DNA from: Anaerolineales bacterium UBA5797
GTDB taxonomy: Bacteria > Chloroflexota > Anaerolineae > Anaerolineales > Villigracilaceae
Assembly: GCA_002418205.1 (NCBI GenBank)
Contig: DIDP01000028.1
Coordinates: forward strand, 976 to 52,522
Direction: 5' to 3'
DNA: 51,547 bases
This document shows, one piece after another, positions 24,721 to 33,634 of this stretch; positions within the stretch are counted from its first letter, which is position 1, and every line of letters starts with the position of its first letter. The notes beneath the pieces were generated by a model, which worked only from the letters and a program-made list of their open reading frames with translations, ran no database searches and was not told the origin of the DNA. The position numbers and the translations under genes were made by a program.

Positions 24721-26121
24721 ATGCTTGACTCTGCCCTCAATTTTGCACGTAACAACAGGCAATCGCATCTCTCTGGACTTTGCGACTGGCTCCGCATCCC
24801 AAGCATTTCGACTCAGCCCGAACATGCTTCGGACGTCCGCGCCGCTGCAGAATTTGCCGCACATTATCTTCGTGATATGGGAATGTCAAAGGTTGAGATC
24901 CGTGAGACCAAAGGCCATCCTGTTATCTACGCCGAATGGCTCAACCTTCAACCTGGAACCTTTAACCTTCCAACGCTCCTGATCTACGGTCACTTTGATG
25001 TGCAGCCCACTGATCCCGATGAAGAATGGACGCGCCCGCCTTTCGAACCGGTCATCGAAGGTGATAACCTCTACGCTCGCGGCGCATCCGATGACAAGGG
25101 TCAAGCCTTTGCGGTCCTTGCGGCGTTGGAGTCGTATTTCAATGCTGGCGGGAAATTACCTGTCAATGTAAAAGTATTGCTCGAAGGCGAGGAGGAAGTC
25201 ACCAGCCCGAACCTTTTCCCTTATATTCGAGAACACGTTGACGAACTCAAAGCTGACGCCATCCTCATCGCCGATCAGGATATGCTCGACCCACAACATC
25301 CCGTCATTATGTGGGGCGTGCGCGGAAATCTCTACACTGAGATCGAAGTGCGTGGTCCCGCCCACGATCTGCACTCTGGCACCTTTGGCGGCGCCGTGGA
25401 TAACCCCTTCAACGTGCTTGTCCACTTGCTGGCGCGGCTACAGGATGAAAAGACCCGCAAGGTGCTCATCCCAAACTTCTACGATAAGGTGGAGGAACTC
25501 TACGAAGAAGAACGCGCCTTGATCTCGCAGGCTCCCATCAATGATCAAGTTGGTTTATATCTTACAGGCGCTTCCGCACTTGGAGGAGAGGAAGGATATC
25601 CTTTGGCGGAACGGGTCAGTGTAAGACCCACCCTTGAAATCCACGGCATCGCGGGCGGATTCACAGGCGAAGGCTCGAAGACGGTCATCCCTGCGAAGGC
25701 AACAGCAAAGGTGAGCATGAGGCTGGTACCGAATCAGGACCCGGAGGAGGTTTTTGAATCGCTGAAATCCTTTCTCGAGTCGATCTGTCCGGAAACCGTC
25801 AAACTCGATGTACGCATCATTGGCAGGGCGCATGCCGTGAAGATAGATTACAAGTCACCCGAAGTGCAAGCCGCGGCGAACGCCTATGAACAAGGCTTCG
25901 GCTACAAGCCGATTTATCTGCGCGGAGGCGGGTCACTGCCGATCGTGGACGAGATGATCAAGGCGTTGAGCGTACCCGACCGAGATATACCGGTGGTAAT
26001 GATCGGCTTCGGTCTGCCGGATGACCGTACCCACGCCCCGAATGAGAAGTTTTATATCCCGAATTTTTATCATGGCATAGAAACCGTGATACATTATCTG
26101 GAAATATTCAAAAATATTTGA
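24721..26121 (+). CDS. M20-family metallopeptidase (dipeptidase)
   Basis: 466 aa. Zinc-peptidase motifs: LLIYGHFDVQP (His ligand, Asp), ARGASDDKGQ (bridging Asp), EGEEEVTSPN (Glu general base and Glu ligand), IADQDM and the late RGGGSLPIVDEM region. A lid/dimerisation domain lies at about 195-335. Length and motifs match M20 dipeptidases of the CNDP/DUG1 type. ATG 24721 is chosen since a longer frame to 24685 would have to be encoded by the palindromic repeat. No strong Shine-Dalgarno sequence. Probably hydrolyses di- or small peptides in the cytosol. Confidence 0.9.
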   Translation: MLDSALNFARNNRQSHLSGLCDWLRIPSISTQPEHASDVRAAAEFAAHYLRDMGMSKVEIRETKGHPVIYAEWLNLQPGTFNLPTLLIYGHFDVQPTDPDEEWTRPPFEPVIEGDNLYARGASDDKGQAFAVLAALESYFNAGGKLPVNVKVLLEGEEEVTSPNLFPYIREHVDELKADAILIADQDMLDPQHPVIMWGVRGNLYTEIEVRGPAHDLHSGTFGGAVDNPFNVLVHLLARLQDEKTRKVLIPNFYDKVEELYEEERALISQAPINDQVGLYLTGASALGGEEGYPLAERVSVRPTLEIHGIAGGFTGEGSKTVIPAKATAKVSMRLVPNQDPEEVFESLKSFLESICPETVKLDVRIIGRAHAVKIDYKSPEVQAAANAYEQGFGYKPIYLRGGGSLPIVDEMIKALSVPDRDIPVVMIGFGLPDDRTHAPNEKFYIPNFYHGIETVIHYLEIFKNI

Positions 26122-26157
26122 TGTCGTTGCCTTATTTGCAATGGCGGAGGAGACACC

Positions 26158-27588
26158 ATGCACATCCCACAGACGGGAAAAACAAAAGAGGAAATTCTCG
26201 GCGCGCTCCAGGCTTTCAAATCCCGCGATATGGATTGGAAATCTGGAAAGGTCTGGTGCTATGTCTATAATCCTGGGGAGGACCCGGTTGAGGTCACGAA
26301 AGAGGCGTATTTATCCTTCCTGACCGAAAACGGACTTGATCCAACAGTTTTCCCCTCGATGTTGAAACTTGAAACCGATGTTGTCCGTGCAACGATCAAT
26401 CTGCTGCGTGGTGACTCGAACGCGGTCGGCCACCTAACCACCGGCGGAACGGAGTCCATCATGCTGGCGGTGAAGACCGCGCGTGATATGGCGCGTGCCA
26501 CCAAACCGAACATCAAGGAACCCGAGATGGTGCTGCCAAAAACTGCGCATGCTGCGCACCATAAAGCCGCACATTATCTTGGCGTGAAGCCTGTGCTTGT
26601 GGATATCGACCCTGCCACGTTCAAAGTGCGCGCGGAGGATATGGAGAAAGCGATCACAGCGAACACGATTCTTCTGGTTGCATCCGCACCCAGTTATTCG
26701 CAAGGCGTGATCGACCCGATCAGTGAGATCGGGAAGATCGCACTGAAACACAACCTGCTTTTCCACGTGGATGGCTGCGTGGGCGGGTTGCATCTTTCGT
26801 TCATGCGCAAGATTGGATATGAAGTTCCCGATTTTGATTTCACTGTGCCTGGCGTGACATCCATTTCAACCGACCTGCATAAATATGGATACGCCGCCAA
26901 GGGCTGTTCGGTCATCATGTATCGCAACAAGAACATCCGCAAATATCAGATCTTTGCCTGCACGGATACCACCGCATACACCTTGATCAATCCCACGGTA
27001 TTGAGCACGAAATCGGGCGGCCCCATGGCAGGCGCGTGGGCGATCCTCAACTTCCTCGGTGAAGAAGGCTACATGAAGATCATCCAAGAGGTGCAGGAAG
27101 CCACCAGGAAGTTGATCGACGGTATCAATGCGATTCCCGAACTGCGTGTGCTGGGCAAGCCAGCCATGTGCATGTTCTCTTTCGCTTCAGATGAGATCAA
27201 TGTTTATCAACTGGGCGATGAGATGAACAAGCGCGGCTGGTACATTCAGGGACAGTTCTCCACGCTGCTGACGCCGCGCAATTTACACATCTCCGTCAAT
27301 CATGGGACGATCCATAATGTGGATGCGCTGCTCAAGGATCTGCGGGAATGCGTTGAGATCGTAAAGACCAAAACGCCGATCGATTCGGATGCGATCAGAG
27401 CCATGGTCGGCGCGGCGCTTCAAGGTCCGGACCCCGAAGCGGCGTTCGGTCAACTGGCGGCATCTGCCGGGCTGACGGGTACCGAGCTTCCCACCGAGAT
27501 GGCGTTCATCAACGAGGTCCTGGATGCGCTGCCTGATGAGTTGTGCAATGCCTTTCTGGTGAATTACTTTAATGACCTGTATGTGTGA
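26158..27588 (+). CDS. PLP-dependent decarboxylase/lyase (group II, sphingosine-1-phosphate lyase-like)
   Basis: 476 aa. The internal aldimine Lys is in STDLHKYGYAAKGCSVIMYR. Upstream are GHLTTGGTESIMLAVKTARDMA (phosphate binding), PKTAHAAHHKAAHYLGVKPV (His stacking on PLP) and HVDGCVGGLHL (Asp binding the pyridine nitrogen). The overall order and MTSGGTESI-like block match the sphinganine-1-phosphate aldolase/glutamate decarboxylase branch. There is no membrane helix, unlike eukaryotic S1P lyase. Actual substrate could be an amino acid or a phosphorylated amino alcohol. GGAGGAG precedes ATG 26158. Located directly after the dipeptidase. Confidence 0.85.
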   Translation: MHIPQTGKTKEEILGALQAFKSRDMDWKSGKVWCYVYNPGEDPVEVTKEAYLSFLTENGLDPTVFPSMLKLETDVVRATINLLRGDSNAVGHLTTGGTESIMLAVKTARDMARATKPNIKEPEMVLPKTAHAAHHKAAHYLGVKPVLVDIDPATFKVRAEDMEKAITANTILLVASAPSYSQGVIDPISEIGKIALKHNLLFHVDGCVGGLHLSFMRKIGYEVPDFDFTVPGVTSISTDLHKYGYAAKGCSVIMYRNKNIRKYQIFACTDTTAYTLINPTVLSTKSGGPMAGAWAILNFLGEEGYMKIIQEVQEATRKLIDGINAIPELRVLGKPAMCMFSFASDEINVYQLGDEMNKRGWYIQGQFSTLLTPRNLHISVNHGTIHNVDALLKDLRECVEIVKTKTPIDSDAIRAMVGAALQGPDPEAAFGQLAASAGLTGTELPTEMAFINEVLDALPDELCNAFLVNYFNDLYV

Positions 27589-27840
27589 TGGCGAGAGCCC
27601 GTGCAGGCAAAGGGCTGCTTGCTTAATATAAAAAACATTTCCACTCGAGCAGGTCACCGCGCTGCTTCTGAGATGGGGTGTGGTTTTGCCGATGAACCTT
27701 GCTGCAGAGGGGATGAAGTTTATTAGCGCGCCAACTGGATAAATTCTCTTCATGGATTGCCCCGATAAATGCTGTTTGTCCTGATTTTAGGGGAGGTTTG
27801 TTCATTTTATGCCTCAAGTCGGGTTGCTACAATATTTATT
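27589..27840. other. Intergenic region before the histidine kinase, with -10 box
   Basis: 252 bp without a supported gene. AGCCC/GGGCT (27597-27628) could form a weak hairpin after the lyase gene. TACAAT at 27828-27833 is a plausible -10 ending 7 nt before the kinase ATG, again suggesting a leaderless message. A minus-strand open frame here lacks any recognisable protein. Confidence 0.4.
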
Positions 27841-30483
27841 ATGAGAGAGCAGGCTGTCTCACAATTTCTTTCAGAGATATCGCCCGGCTTCCTGCAATTT
27901 GGCAGTGCGCGGATGGCGCTGCTGGATATTGAAGCCGGCTTTTGGGGGATTCGCCGTCAGGTCGAAGCGTTGATCGGTTTCCGTTTGACCAATTCGGTCC
28001 TGCAACAGGCGGGAGCAAATGGCGGGGCGTCCTTCGCGGCATCCTTTGGAACGACGAAGGATATTGCAGAGCAGGAGCGTCTGTTCAAGAGTTGCGTGCA
28101 GGCGTACCAGCTTGCAGGGTTTGGTCAATTTGGGATCGCGGAATCAAATTGGAGCGTGGGACGAATCGTGATCCGGGCAGAGGATACTTTCGAAGCTTGG
28201 ATGACCGGTCGCCATGCGCAGCAGGTTTCCGAGCCTGTCTGCGCGTATACCGCCGGCGTGCTGGTGGGATTCATCAATGTGATCTGCGGCCGGCAGGATG
28301 TGGTTTGCATCGAGCATCGCTGCCAGGCAAAAGGCGATGATGTCTGCGAATTCGAACTGCTGCCCGTTTCGGAGGCGGGGGATCAAAACGTGGTGGCGTT
28401 CACTCCCGACCCGATGCTTGGACGCCAACTCAACCTGCTGGAGATGCTTTTCGAGCGCATGCCGATGGGCATCGCCGTCATCGACCGGGAATTCAAATTG
28501 GTGAGATGCAACCCCACCTGGGCGACGTTCATCGAACAATACACCCCGTCCACGGCGGCGCATGTGGTACCCGGAACGAAAATATTCGACCTGGAGCCGG
28601 GCACCGAGGAGACGCTCATCCCGTTATTTGACCGGGTGTTCAACGGGGAAACGATCCGCCAGGACGCGGTCAGGATCGAATCGGGCGGCATCGCATCATT
28701 CTGGGACATCGTGTTGTCTCCGCTATATGATGAGGATCAAATCGTCGGGCTCTTGAACGTCTCGACGGACGCCACCGAACGCGTGATGATCCAACAGACC
28801 CTCGAGCAGCGCGTCGAGGAACGTACGCGCGAGATCGAACGCAGGCGCGAGATCGCAGAGAGTCTCAGGGACATTCTGCGCATGATCAATTCGAACCTGC
28901 CCCTCGATTCGTTCATCGAACGGGCGGTCAAATTGGCTGCATTGCGCATGGATGCGGCGGCGTGTGTCCTGCATCAATTCAACCGGACAGATCAAACCAT
29001 CCTACATCTGGCTGGTTACGGCATCGAGGGCATCTTTCCCGGGAACAGGACGCGTCCCTTCGCGGCAATGAAATCCTCGGGCGGGTACGACTATCTGCAA
29101 GCCACACTGCAGCGCCAGCCGACGTACCAGAATTATCCTCCCCTGCCGGAGCGGATCGACGAGATCAAGCGCGATCCTTCCATACCGGAAAACATCAAGG
29201 CTGAACGGATCGCAGTGCGTGGGAGATTCGCCGCTTCGCTTTCCGTGCCGCTGGTCATACAGGACGAAGTGTTCGGGGGCATGGTCTTTTATTATTCCGA
29301 TCCGCAGGAATTCCCGGAGGAGCAGATCCAGCTGGCCTTGACCTTCGCCGACCAGGTGGCACTGGCTTTGGAAAATGCGCGACTGCATCAGCGCGAACAA
29401 CAGAGGCAGCGCGAACTGCAAACCCTGCTGGATGTGGCTGGAGCCGCCAACGGCTCGCTGAATTTGGATGAAACGCTGAAGACAACGCTGGATCTTCTGG
29501 TCAACCTGACCAACGCATCACGGGCCGGCGTGATGCTGCGCAACGAGTCCACAGGCAGGTTGGAAGCGCGGATGCTTCGACCCGAACAGACCATCTCCTC
29601 CGATGATCTCGCTCGAATCTCCCAGGCCTGTGAGTCGGTTGCCGCCAGCGGCGAACCGGTATATGTCATGCCGGACGCGGAGCAAGGATTCGTGGAACCC
29701 GGCGCGTTATTGCCCCTTCGGCTGCGGGATCGAATCCTGGGCGTGTTGGTCATCATCGGAGCGGAGGGAGAACGGTTCAACCCGGGACAGCAGGCGCTCT
29801 TCAAGTCCATTGCCGACCAGCTGAGCGTCGCCGTGGAAAACGCCCGATTATACGGGCAGGCGGAACAGGCGGCGATCGCCTCGGAGCGCAACCGCCTGGC
29901 GCGTGACCTGCACGACGCCGTTTCGCAAACCTTGTTCTCCGCCAGCCTGATCGCGGACGTGCTGCCCAAATTGTGGGAGCGCGATCCTGAGATCGGCAAA
30001 CGCAAACTGGATGAATTACGCGTGCTCACACGCGGTGCGCTCGCCGAAATGCGTACGCTTCTATTGGAACTGCGCCCATCCTCGCTCATCGAATTGGACC
30101 TGGCGGATCTTCTGCGCCATCTGTCGAACGCTTTCACGGGGCGCACCCGCATCCCGCTGGCCTTGAACGTGGAAGGTCTGGCCGACCCTCCGCTCGAGGT
30201 CAAGGAAGCGGTCTATCGTGTCGTGCAAGAGTCGTTGAACAATATCAACAAACACGCGCAGGCTTCACGGGTGTTCATTGACCTGCATCGCTCCGAAGAT
30301 CACATCCAATTGGACATCCGGGACGACGGATGCGGCTTTGATGCGGGAAACATCTCACACGAAAGCCTGGGGTTGGGCATCATGCGCGAACGCGCGGAGT
30401 CCATTGGCGCGCAATTCTTCATTCAAACCGGGATCGGCGCGGGAACCCGCATCGAGTTAATTTGGAAGGACGGTCAACCATGA
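27841..30483 (+). CDS. V4R-PAS-GAF-GAF sensor histidine kinase (NarL/LuxR-type, HisKA_3)
   Basis: 880 aa, cytosolic, no membrane helix. Domains in order: an N-terminal helical heme-NO-binding/V4R-like module with CAYTAGVLVGFINVICGRQ...HRCQAKGDDVCEFEL (residues 132-175); a PAS domain (about 210-320); a coiled coil (EQRVEERTREIERRREIAE); two GAF domains (about 350-540 and 550-685); HisKA_3 with ARDLHDAVSQ (phospho-acceptor His691); and an HATPase with NNINKHAQASRV, DIRDDGCGFD and GLGIMRERAE. V4R domains bind small hydrocarbons or aromatics, so the input is probably a cytosolic small molecule. Overlaps the response regulator gene by 4 nt. Confidence 0.92.
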   Translation: MREQAVSQFLSEISPGFLQFGSARMALLDIEAGFWGIRRQVEALIGFRLTNSVLQQAGANGGASFAASFGTTKDIAEQERLFKSCVQAYQLAGFGQFGIAESNWSVGRIVIRAEDTFEAWMTGRHAQQVSEPVCAYTAGVLVGFINVICGRQDVVCIEHRCQAKGDDVCEFELLPVSEAGDQNVVAFTPDPMLGRQLNLLEMLFERMPMGIAVIDREFKLVRCNPTWATFIEQYTPSTAAHVVPGTKIFDLEPGTEETLIPLFDRVFNGETIRQDAVRIESGGIASFWDIVLSPLYDEDQIVGLLNVSTDATERVMIQQTLEQRVEERTREIERRREIAESLRDILRMINSNLPLDSFIERAVKLAALRMDAAACVLHQFNRTDQTILHLAGYGIEGIFPGNRTRPFAAMKSSGGYDYLQATLQRQPTYQNYPPLPERIDEIKRDPSIPENIKAERIAVRGRFAASLSVPLVIQDEVFGGMVFYYSDPQEFPEEQIQLALTFADQVALALENARLHQREQQRQRELQTLLDVAGAANGSLNLDETLKTTLDLLVNLTNASRAGVMLRNESTGRLEARMLRPEQTISSDDLARISQACESVAASGEPVYVMPDAEQGFVEPGALLPLRLRDRILGVLVIIGAEGERFNPGQQALFKSIADQLSVAVENARLYGQAEQAAIASERNRLARDLHDAVSQTLFSASLIADVLPKLWERDPEIGKRKLDELRVLTRGALAEMRTLLLELRPSSLIELDLADLLRHLSNAFTGRTRIPLALNVEGLADPPLEVKEAVYRVVQESLNNINKHAQASRVFIDLHRSEDHIQLDIRDDGCGFDAGNISHESLGLGIMRERAESIGAQFFIQTGIGAGTRIELIWKDGQP

Positions 30484-31124
30484 CAGAACAGAAAATGATC
30501 CGCGTGATGTTGGTGGACGATCACGCTGTCGTCCGCAGTGGACTCTCCACATTCCTGATGACCTGCGACGATATGGAACTCGTCGGCGAAGTCGCCAGCG
30601 GCGAACAGGCACTTGTGATGTGCCGAAAAGCAAAGCCTGACGTGGTGCTGATGGACCTGGTCATGCCCGGCATGGACGGCGCGACCGCGACCCGTCTGAT
30701 CCGCGAACAGTGCCCGGAGATTCAAGTCATCGCGCTGACCAGTTTCAAGGAACAGGAACTGGTGCAGGGCGCTTTGCAGGCGGGCGCGATCGGGTATCTC
30801 CTCAAGGACATTTCCGCCGACGAACTGGCCAACGCGATCCGCGCCGCGTACGCGGGCAAACCCACGCTCGCCCCTGAAGCGGCGCAGGCATTGATCCAGG
30901 CGGCGCGTCTGCCAGCCGACAGGATCGGCTTCGACCTGACCGAACGCGAGCGCGAGGTGCTGGGGCTGATGGTGCGGGGCCTGAGCAACAATGACATCGC
31001 GGAACAATTATTTATCAGCCGTTCAACAGCGAAATTCCACGTCAGCAGCATCCTATCCAAACTCAGCGTGGCGAGCCGTACAGAGGCGGTGTCCATTGCC
31101 TTGCAGAACCACCTGGTCAAGTGA
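30480..31124 (+). CDS. NarL/FixJ-family response regulator
   Basis: 214 aa. Receiver domain has the acidic pocket VDDH, phospho-acceptor Asp59 in LMDLVMPGMDG, Thr in ALTSF and Lys in YLLKDIS. C-terminal LuxR-type HTH: LTEREREVLGLMVRGLSNNDIAEQLFISRSTAKFHVSSILSKL. Its ATG overlaps the kinase stop (ATGA), making it the cognate partner. Followed by a clear terminator. Target genes are unknown; the GGT-less promoters around give no direct clue. Confidence 0.95.
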   Translation: MTEQKMIRVMLVDDHAVVRSGLSTFLMTCDDMELVGEVASGEQALVMCRKAKPDVVLMDLVMPGMDGATATRLIREQCPEIQVIALTSFKEQELVQGALQAGAIGYLLKDISADELANAIRAAYAGKPTLAPEAAQALIQAARLPADRIGFDLTEREREVLGLMVRGLSNNDIAEQLFISRSTAKFHVSSILSKLSVASRTEAVSIALQNHLVK

Positions 31125-31160
31125 CCAGTGAAAAACCCATCCGCCAGGACAGCAGAAATT

Positions 31161-31196
31161 CTCCCCGGATAACTGATATGTCCGGGGAGTTTTCTT
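31161..31196 (+). terminator. Intrinsic terminator after the two-component genes
   Basis: CTCCCCGGA (31161-31169) pairs with TCCGGGGAG (31181-31189) over an 11-nt loop, followed by TTTTCTTC. Confidence 0.9.
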
Positions 31197-31233
31197 CGTA
31201 CGATTAATGCAAAAAAAGGATGGCAGATCAACC

Positions 31234-32097
31234 ATGAACTCTAACCCCGCTCTCAAATGGCTCGTCCCCGCGATCATTATTCTGGCGTTCGTTGCCGCGC
31301 TGGCAGGTCTGCTGCCCGGCGCGGGACAGCCATACTCTCTGATCAACTTCCGCGGCGAAGGGGTGACCATCAATGCACGCGGGCTGTATTACTGGGACAC
31401 GGTCAGTTCTGCCGCCCAGATGCAAGCCAACGACCTGGTCACGCTCGTGCTCGGAGTTCCCCTGCTGGCAGTCTCCCTCTGGCTGACGCTGCGCGGCTCC
31501 CTGCGCGGGAAACTGCTTCTCACAGGTACCCTGGGATTCATCCTCTACACCTACATCACCATGTGCTTCGGCGCGGCATACAACAAACTTTTCCTGGTCT
31601 ATGTAGCCCTCTTCAGCCTGAGCCTGTTCGTCTTCATCCTGAGCATGATGTCTTTTGACTTGAAGACTCTTCCAGCACACTTTTCGGAAAAACTACCGCG
31701 CGGTTGGATCGCTGGCCTGCTTTTCTTTGCCGCTGCTTTCCTTTCGCTGGCATGGCTGGGGCGCATTGCCGCGACCTTCACACCCGATACCATTCCTGCG
31801 CTGGAAAACGCCACCAGCATGTTCATTCAGGCAATGGATCTGGGCATCATCGTGCCGCTGTGTGTACTATCCGGCATCCTGCTTTTGCGCCGCACCGCAT
31901 GGGGCTACCTGCTAGCTTCGGTCGGTTTGATGAAGTTCCTTACCATGGGTATCGCCGTCAGCTTGATGAGTCTGAACATGGCTCGCGTCGGTGTGCCGAT
32001 CAGCATGATGGAGATCATCGTATTTCCAACGATCGCATTGGCGAATCTATTCATGGTGACGCAGTTGCTCTGGAACATCAAAGAGACAACCCAATGA
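31234..32097 (+). CDS. Multi-TM hypothetical membrane protein
   Basis: 287 aa with about seven or eight hydrophobic helices. The first follows NSNPALKWLVPAIIILAFVAALAG, and a soluble loop with GQPYSLINFRGEGVTINARGLYYWDTVSSAAQMQANDLVTL lies between helices 1 and 2. No family recognised. Start choice is uncertain: ATG 31207 has no ribosome site and immediately follows a terminator, while ATG 31234 has a distant AAAGGA. Followed after 10 nt by a glycine-zipper miniprotein gene. Confidence 0.65.
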   Translation: MNSNPALKWLVPAIIILAFVAALAGLLPGAGQPYSLINFRGEGVTINARGLYYWDTVSSAAQMQANDLVTLVLGVPLLAVSLWLTLRGSLRGKLLLTGTLGFILYTYITMCFGAAYNKLFLVYVALFSLSLFVFILSMMSFDLKTLPAHFSEKLPRGWIAGLLFFAAAFLSLAWLGRIAATFTPDTIPALENATSMFIQAMDLGIIVPLCVLSGILLLRRTAWGYLLASVGLMKFLTMGIAVSLMSLNMARVGVPISMMEIIVFPTIALANLFMVTQLLWNIKETTQ

Positions 32098-32107
32098 GAG
32101 GAGAAAA

Positions 32108-32281
32108 ATGGATAAAAGATTTGGACTGTTCATTCTTTTTGGAATGATCGTTGGAGCCATGTTTGGCGCATCTTTTACAGCCAATGGTAATCAACTAGTC
32201 GGGATATTCGGCGGGGCGGTGGCGGGAGTATTCATTGGATGGTTCATTGCCGCGGCTGTTCGGGAGAAAACATCCAGATGA
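32108..32281 (+). CDS. Glycine-zipper membrane miniprotein (57 aa)
   Basis: 57 aa: a short basic head (MDKRFG), a helix with FILFGMIVGAMFGASF, an Asn/Gln turn, a second helix GIFGGAVAGVFIGWFIAAAV and a basic tail REKTSR. GxxxG spacing in both helices suggests tight helix packing. AGAGGAG lies just upstream and the previous stop is 10 nt away. Two longer relatives by composition occur at 41642 and 49022. Confidence 0.7.
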   Translation: MDKRFGLFILFGMIVGAMFGASFTANGNQLVGIFGGAVAGVFIGWFIAAAVREKTSR

Positions 32282-32373
32282 GATCCAAGCTTGGGATGTT
32301 CGCATCAAGCCCCGGGACGTCTGATCCGCTGCCGATGGACTTGATCCAACACTGAAGAAGGAGTCGACCAGGC

Positions 32374-33633
32374 ATGCGCATTGTAATCTTTGCCGCGGGT
32401 TCCCAGGGCGATATCCAACCCTGCCTGCGTTTGGGAAAAGGTTTGCAGCAAACGGGCTTTCAGGTCCTGCTGGCAGCTCCGCAGAATTTTGCCAATCTCA
32501 TCGAAGCACAAGGCGTGCCCTTTCATTCCTTGCGCGGCGATGTGCAAAAGATCATGGCGGGCGAGACGGGGCAAGCCTTCATGGAAAGAGGCAGCGCCAA
32601 TCCGTTCCGGTCGATCCGCGACATGCGAACCATGGTCGGGCAGGTCGCCATCCAAATGGCGGAAGATCTGCTGGAAGCCTGCCGCACTGCCGATGCGCTC
32701 CTCACGCTGGCTGTGTTCGCTCCATTCGGGCAGACGGTTGCCGAGATTTGCGGCATCCCGCTCGTGCTGGTCGAGCCAACCCCGGTCCTTCCAACGGGCG
32801 ATTTTCCCGCTCCCGGTTTTCCCATTCAAAGGAATATGGGCAGGATTCTCAATCGCCTGGCGGGCGTTGCGATGTTGAATATCATCTGGCAGTGGTATCG
32901 TCCGTTTGTGAATGAATTTCGGGCACGCTTTGGTTTGCGGCGGATGAACGCCTCAGACTTTCATCGCATTCTGAATTCCAAACCGCTATTGGGCGCGTAC
33001 AGCTCGAACGTGATTCCCCATCCGCGTGACTGGCCGGCTACCGTCCATATCACCGGGTACTGGTTTCAAGATTCGCAATCCACGTGGCGGCCATCCGCTG
33101 CCTTGGAAAATTTTCTCGCGCAAGGCGAGCCGCCGGTGTACGTTGGATTTGGCAGCATGACAGGACGCGACCCCGAACGTCTCACGGCGCTTGTGCTGGA
33201 GGCCTTGTCGAAGAGTGGTCAGCGCGGCGTGCTTGCCACCGGCTGGGGCGGCTTGAATGCCACGAACGCGCCGAGGAATGTCTTTGTGCTGGACTCTGCG
33301 CCGCACGGCTGGCTTTTCCCGCGCATGTCGGTGGTGGTGCATCACGGCGGCGCAGGGACAACTGCTGAAGGCTTGCGCGCGGGGAAACCCACTGTGATCG
33401 TGCCGTTCATTGTGGATCAACGCTTTTGGGGAGAGCGAGTCCATGCATTGGGTGTCGGAGTGAGGCCGATCCAAGCCAAAGGGTTGACGTCGGCCCGTTT
33501 GGTGGAGGCAATTCAAAGGTCGGTCAGTGACCCGGAGATGAGGCGAAGGGCAGAGTCAATCGGGAAAATGATCCGTTCGGAGGATGGACTCGGCAGTGCG
33601 GTGAAGATCGTCCAACAATATTTTGGAGAATGA
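32374..33633 (+). CDS. GT1-family glycosyltransferase (UGT/sterol glucosyltransferase-like)
   Basis: 419 aa, two Rossmann domains (GT-B). The N-terminus RIVIFAAGSQGDIQPCLRLGKGL is typical of the UDP-glucosyltransferase/erythromycin-type group. The donor-site block near the C-terminus is VVHHGGAGTTAEGLRAGKPTVIVPFIVDQRFWGERV (His and Asp/Gln contacting the sugar nucleotide). Probably glycosylates a lipid or small molecule; acceptor unknown. AAGGAG is 10 nt before the ATG. The next gene follows 1 nt after its stop, and a methyltransferase comes next, a composition seen in tailoring clusters. Confidence 0.88.
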   Translation: MRIVIFAAGSQGDIQPCLRLGKGLQQTGFQVLLAAPQNFANLIEAQGVPFHSLRGDVQKIMAGETGQAFMERGSANPFRSIRDMRTMVGQVAIQMAEDLLEACRTADALLTLAVFAPFGQTVAEICGIPLVLVEPTPVLPTGDFPAPGFPIQRNMGRILNRLAGVAMLNIIWQWYRPFVNEFRARFGLRRMNASDFHRILNSKPLLGAYSSNVIPHPRDWPATVHITGYWFQDSQSTWRPSAALENFLAQGEPPVYVGFGSMTGRDPERLTALVLEALSKSGQRGVLATGWGGLNATNAPRNVFVLDSAPHGWLFPRMSVVVHHGGAGTTAEGLRAGKPTVIVPFIVDQRFWGERVHALGVGVRPIQAKGLTSARLVEAIQRSVSDPEMRRRAESIGKMIRSEDGLGSAVKIVQQYFGE

Positions 33634-33634
33634 C

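Noticed and set aside
27623..27817. Minus-strand frame in the gap before the kinase gene, suspected gene remnant
   Set aside because: A short His/Lys/Cys-rich stretch hints at a remnant, but nothing could be recognised and the frame overlaps the kinase promoter.
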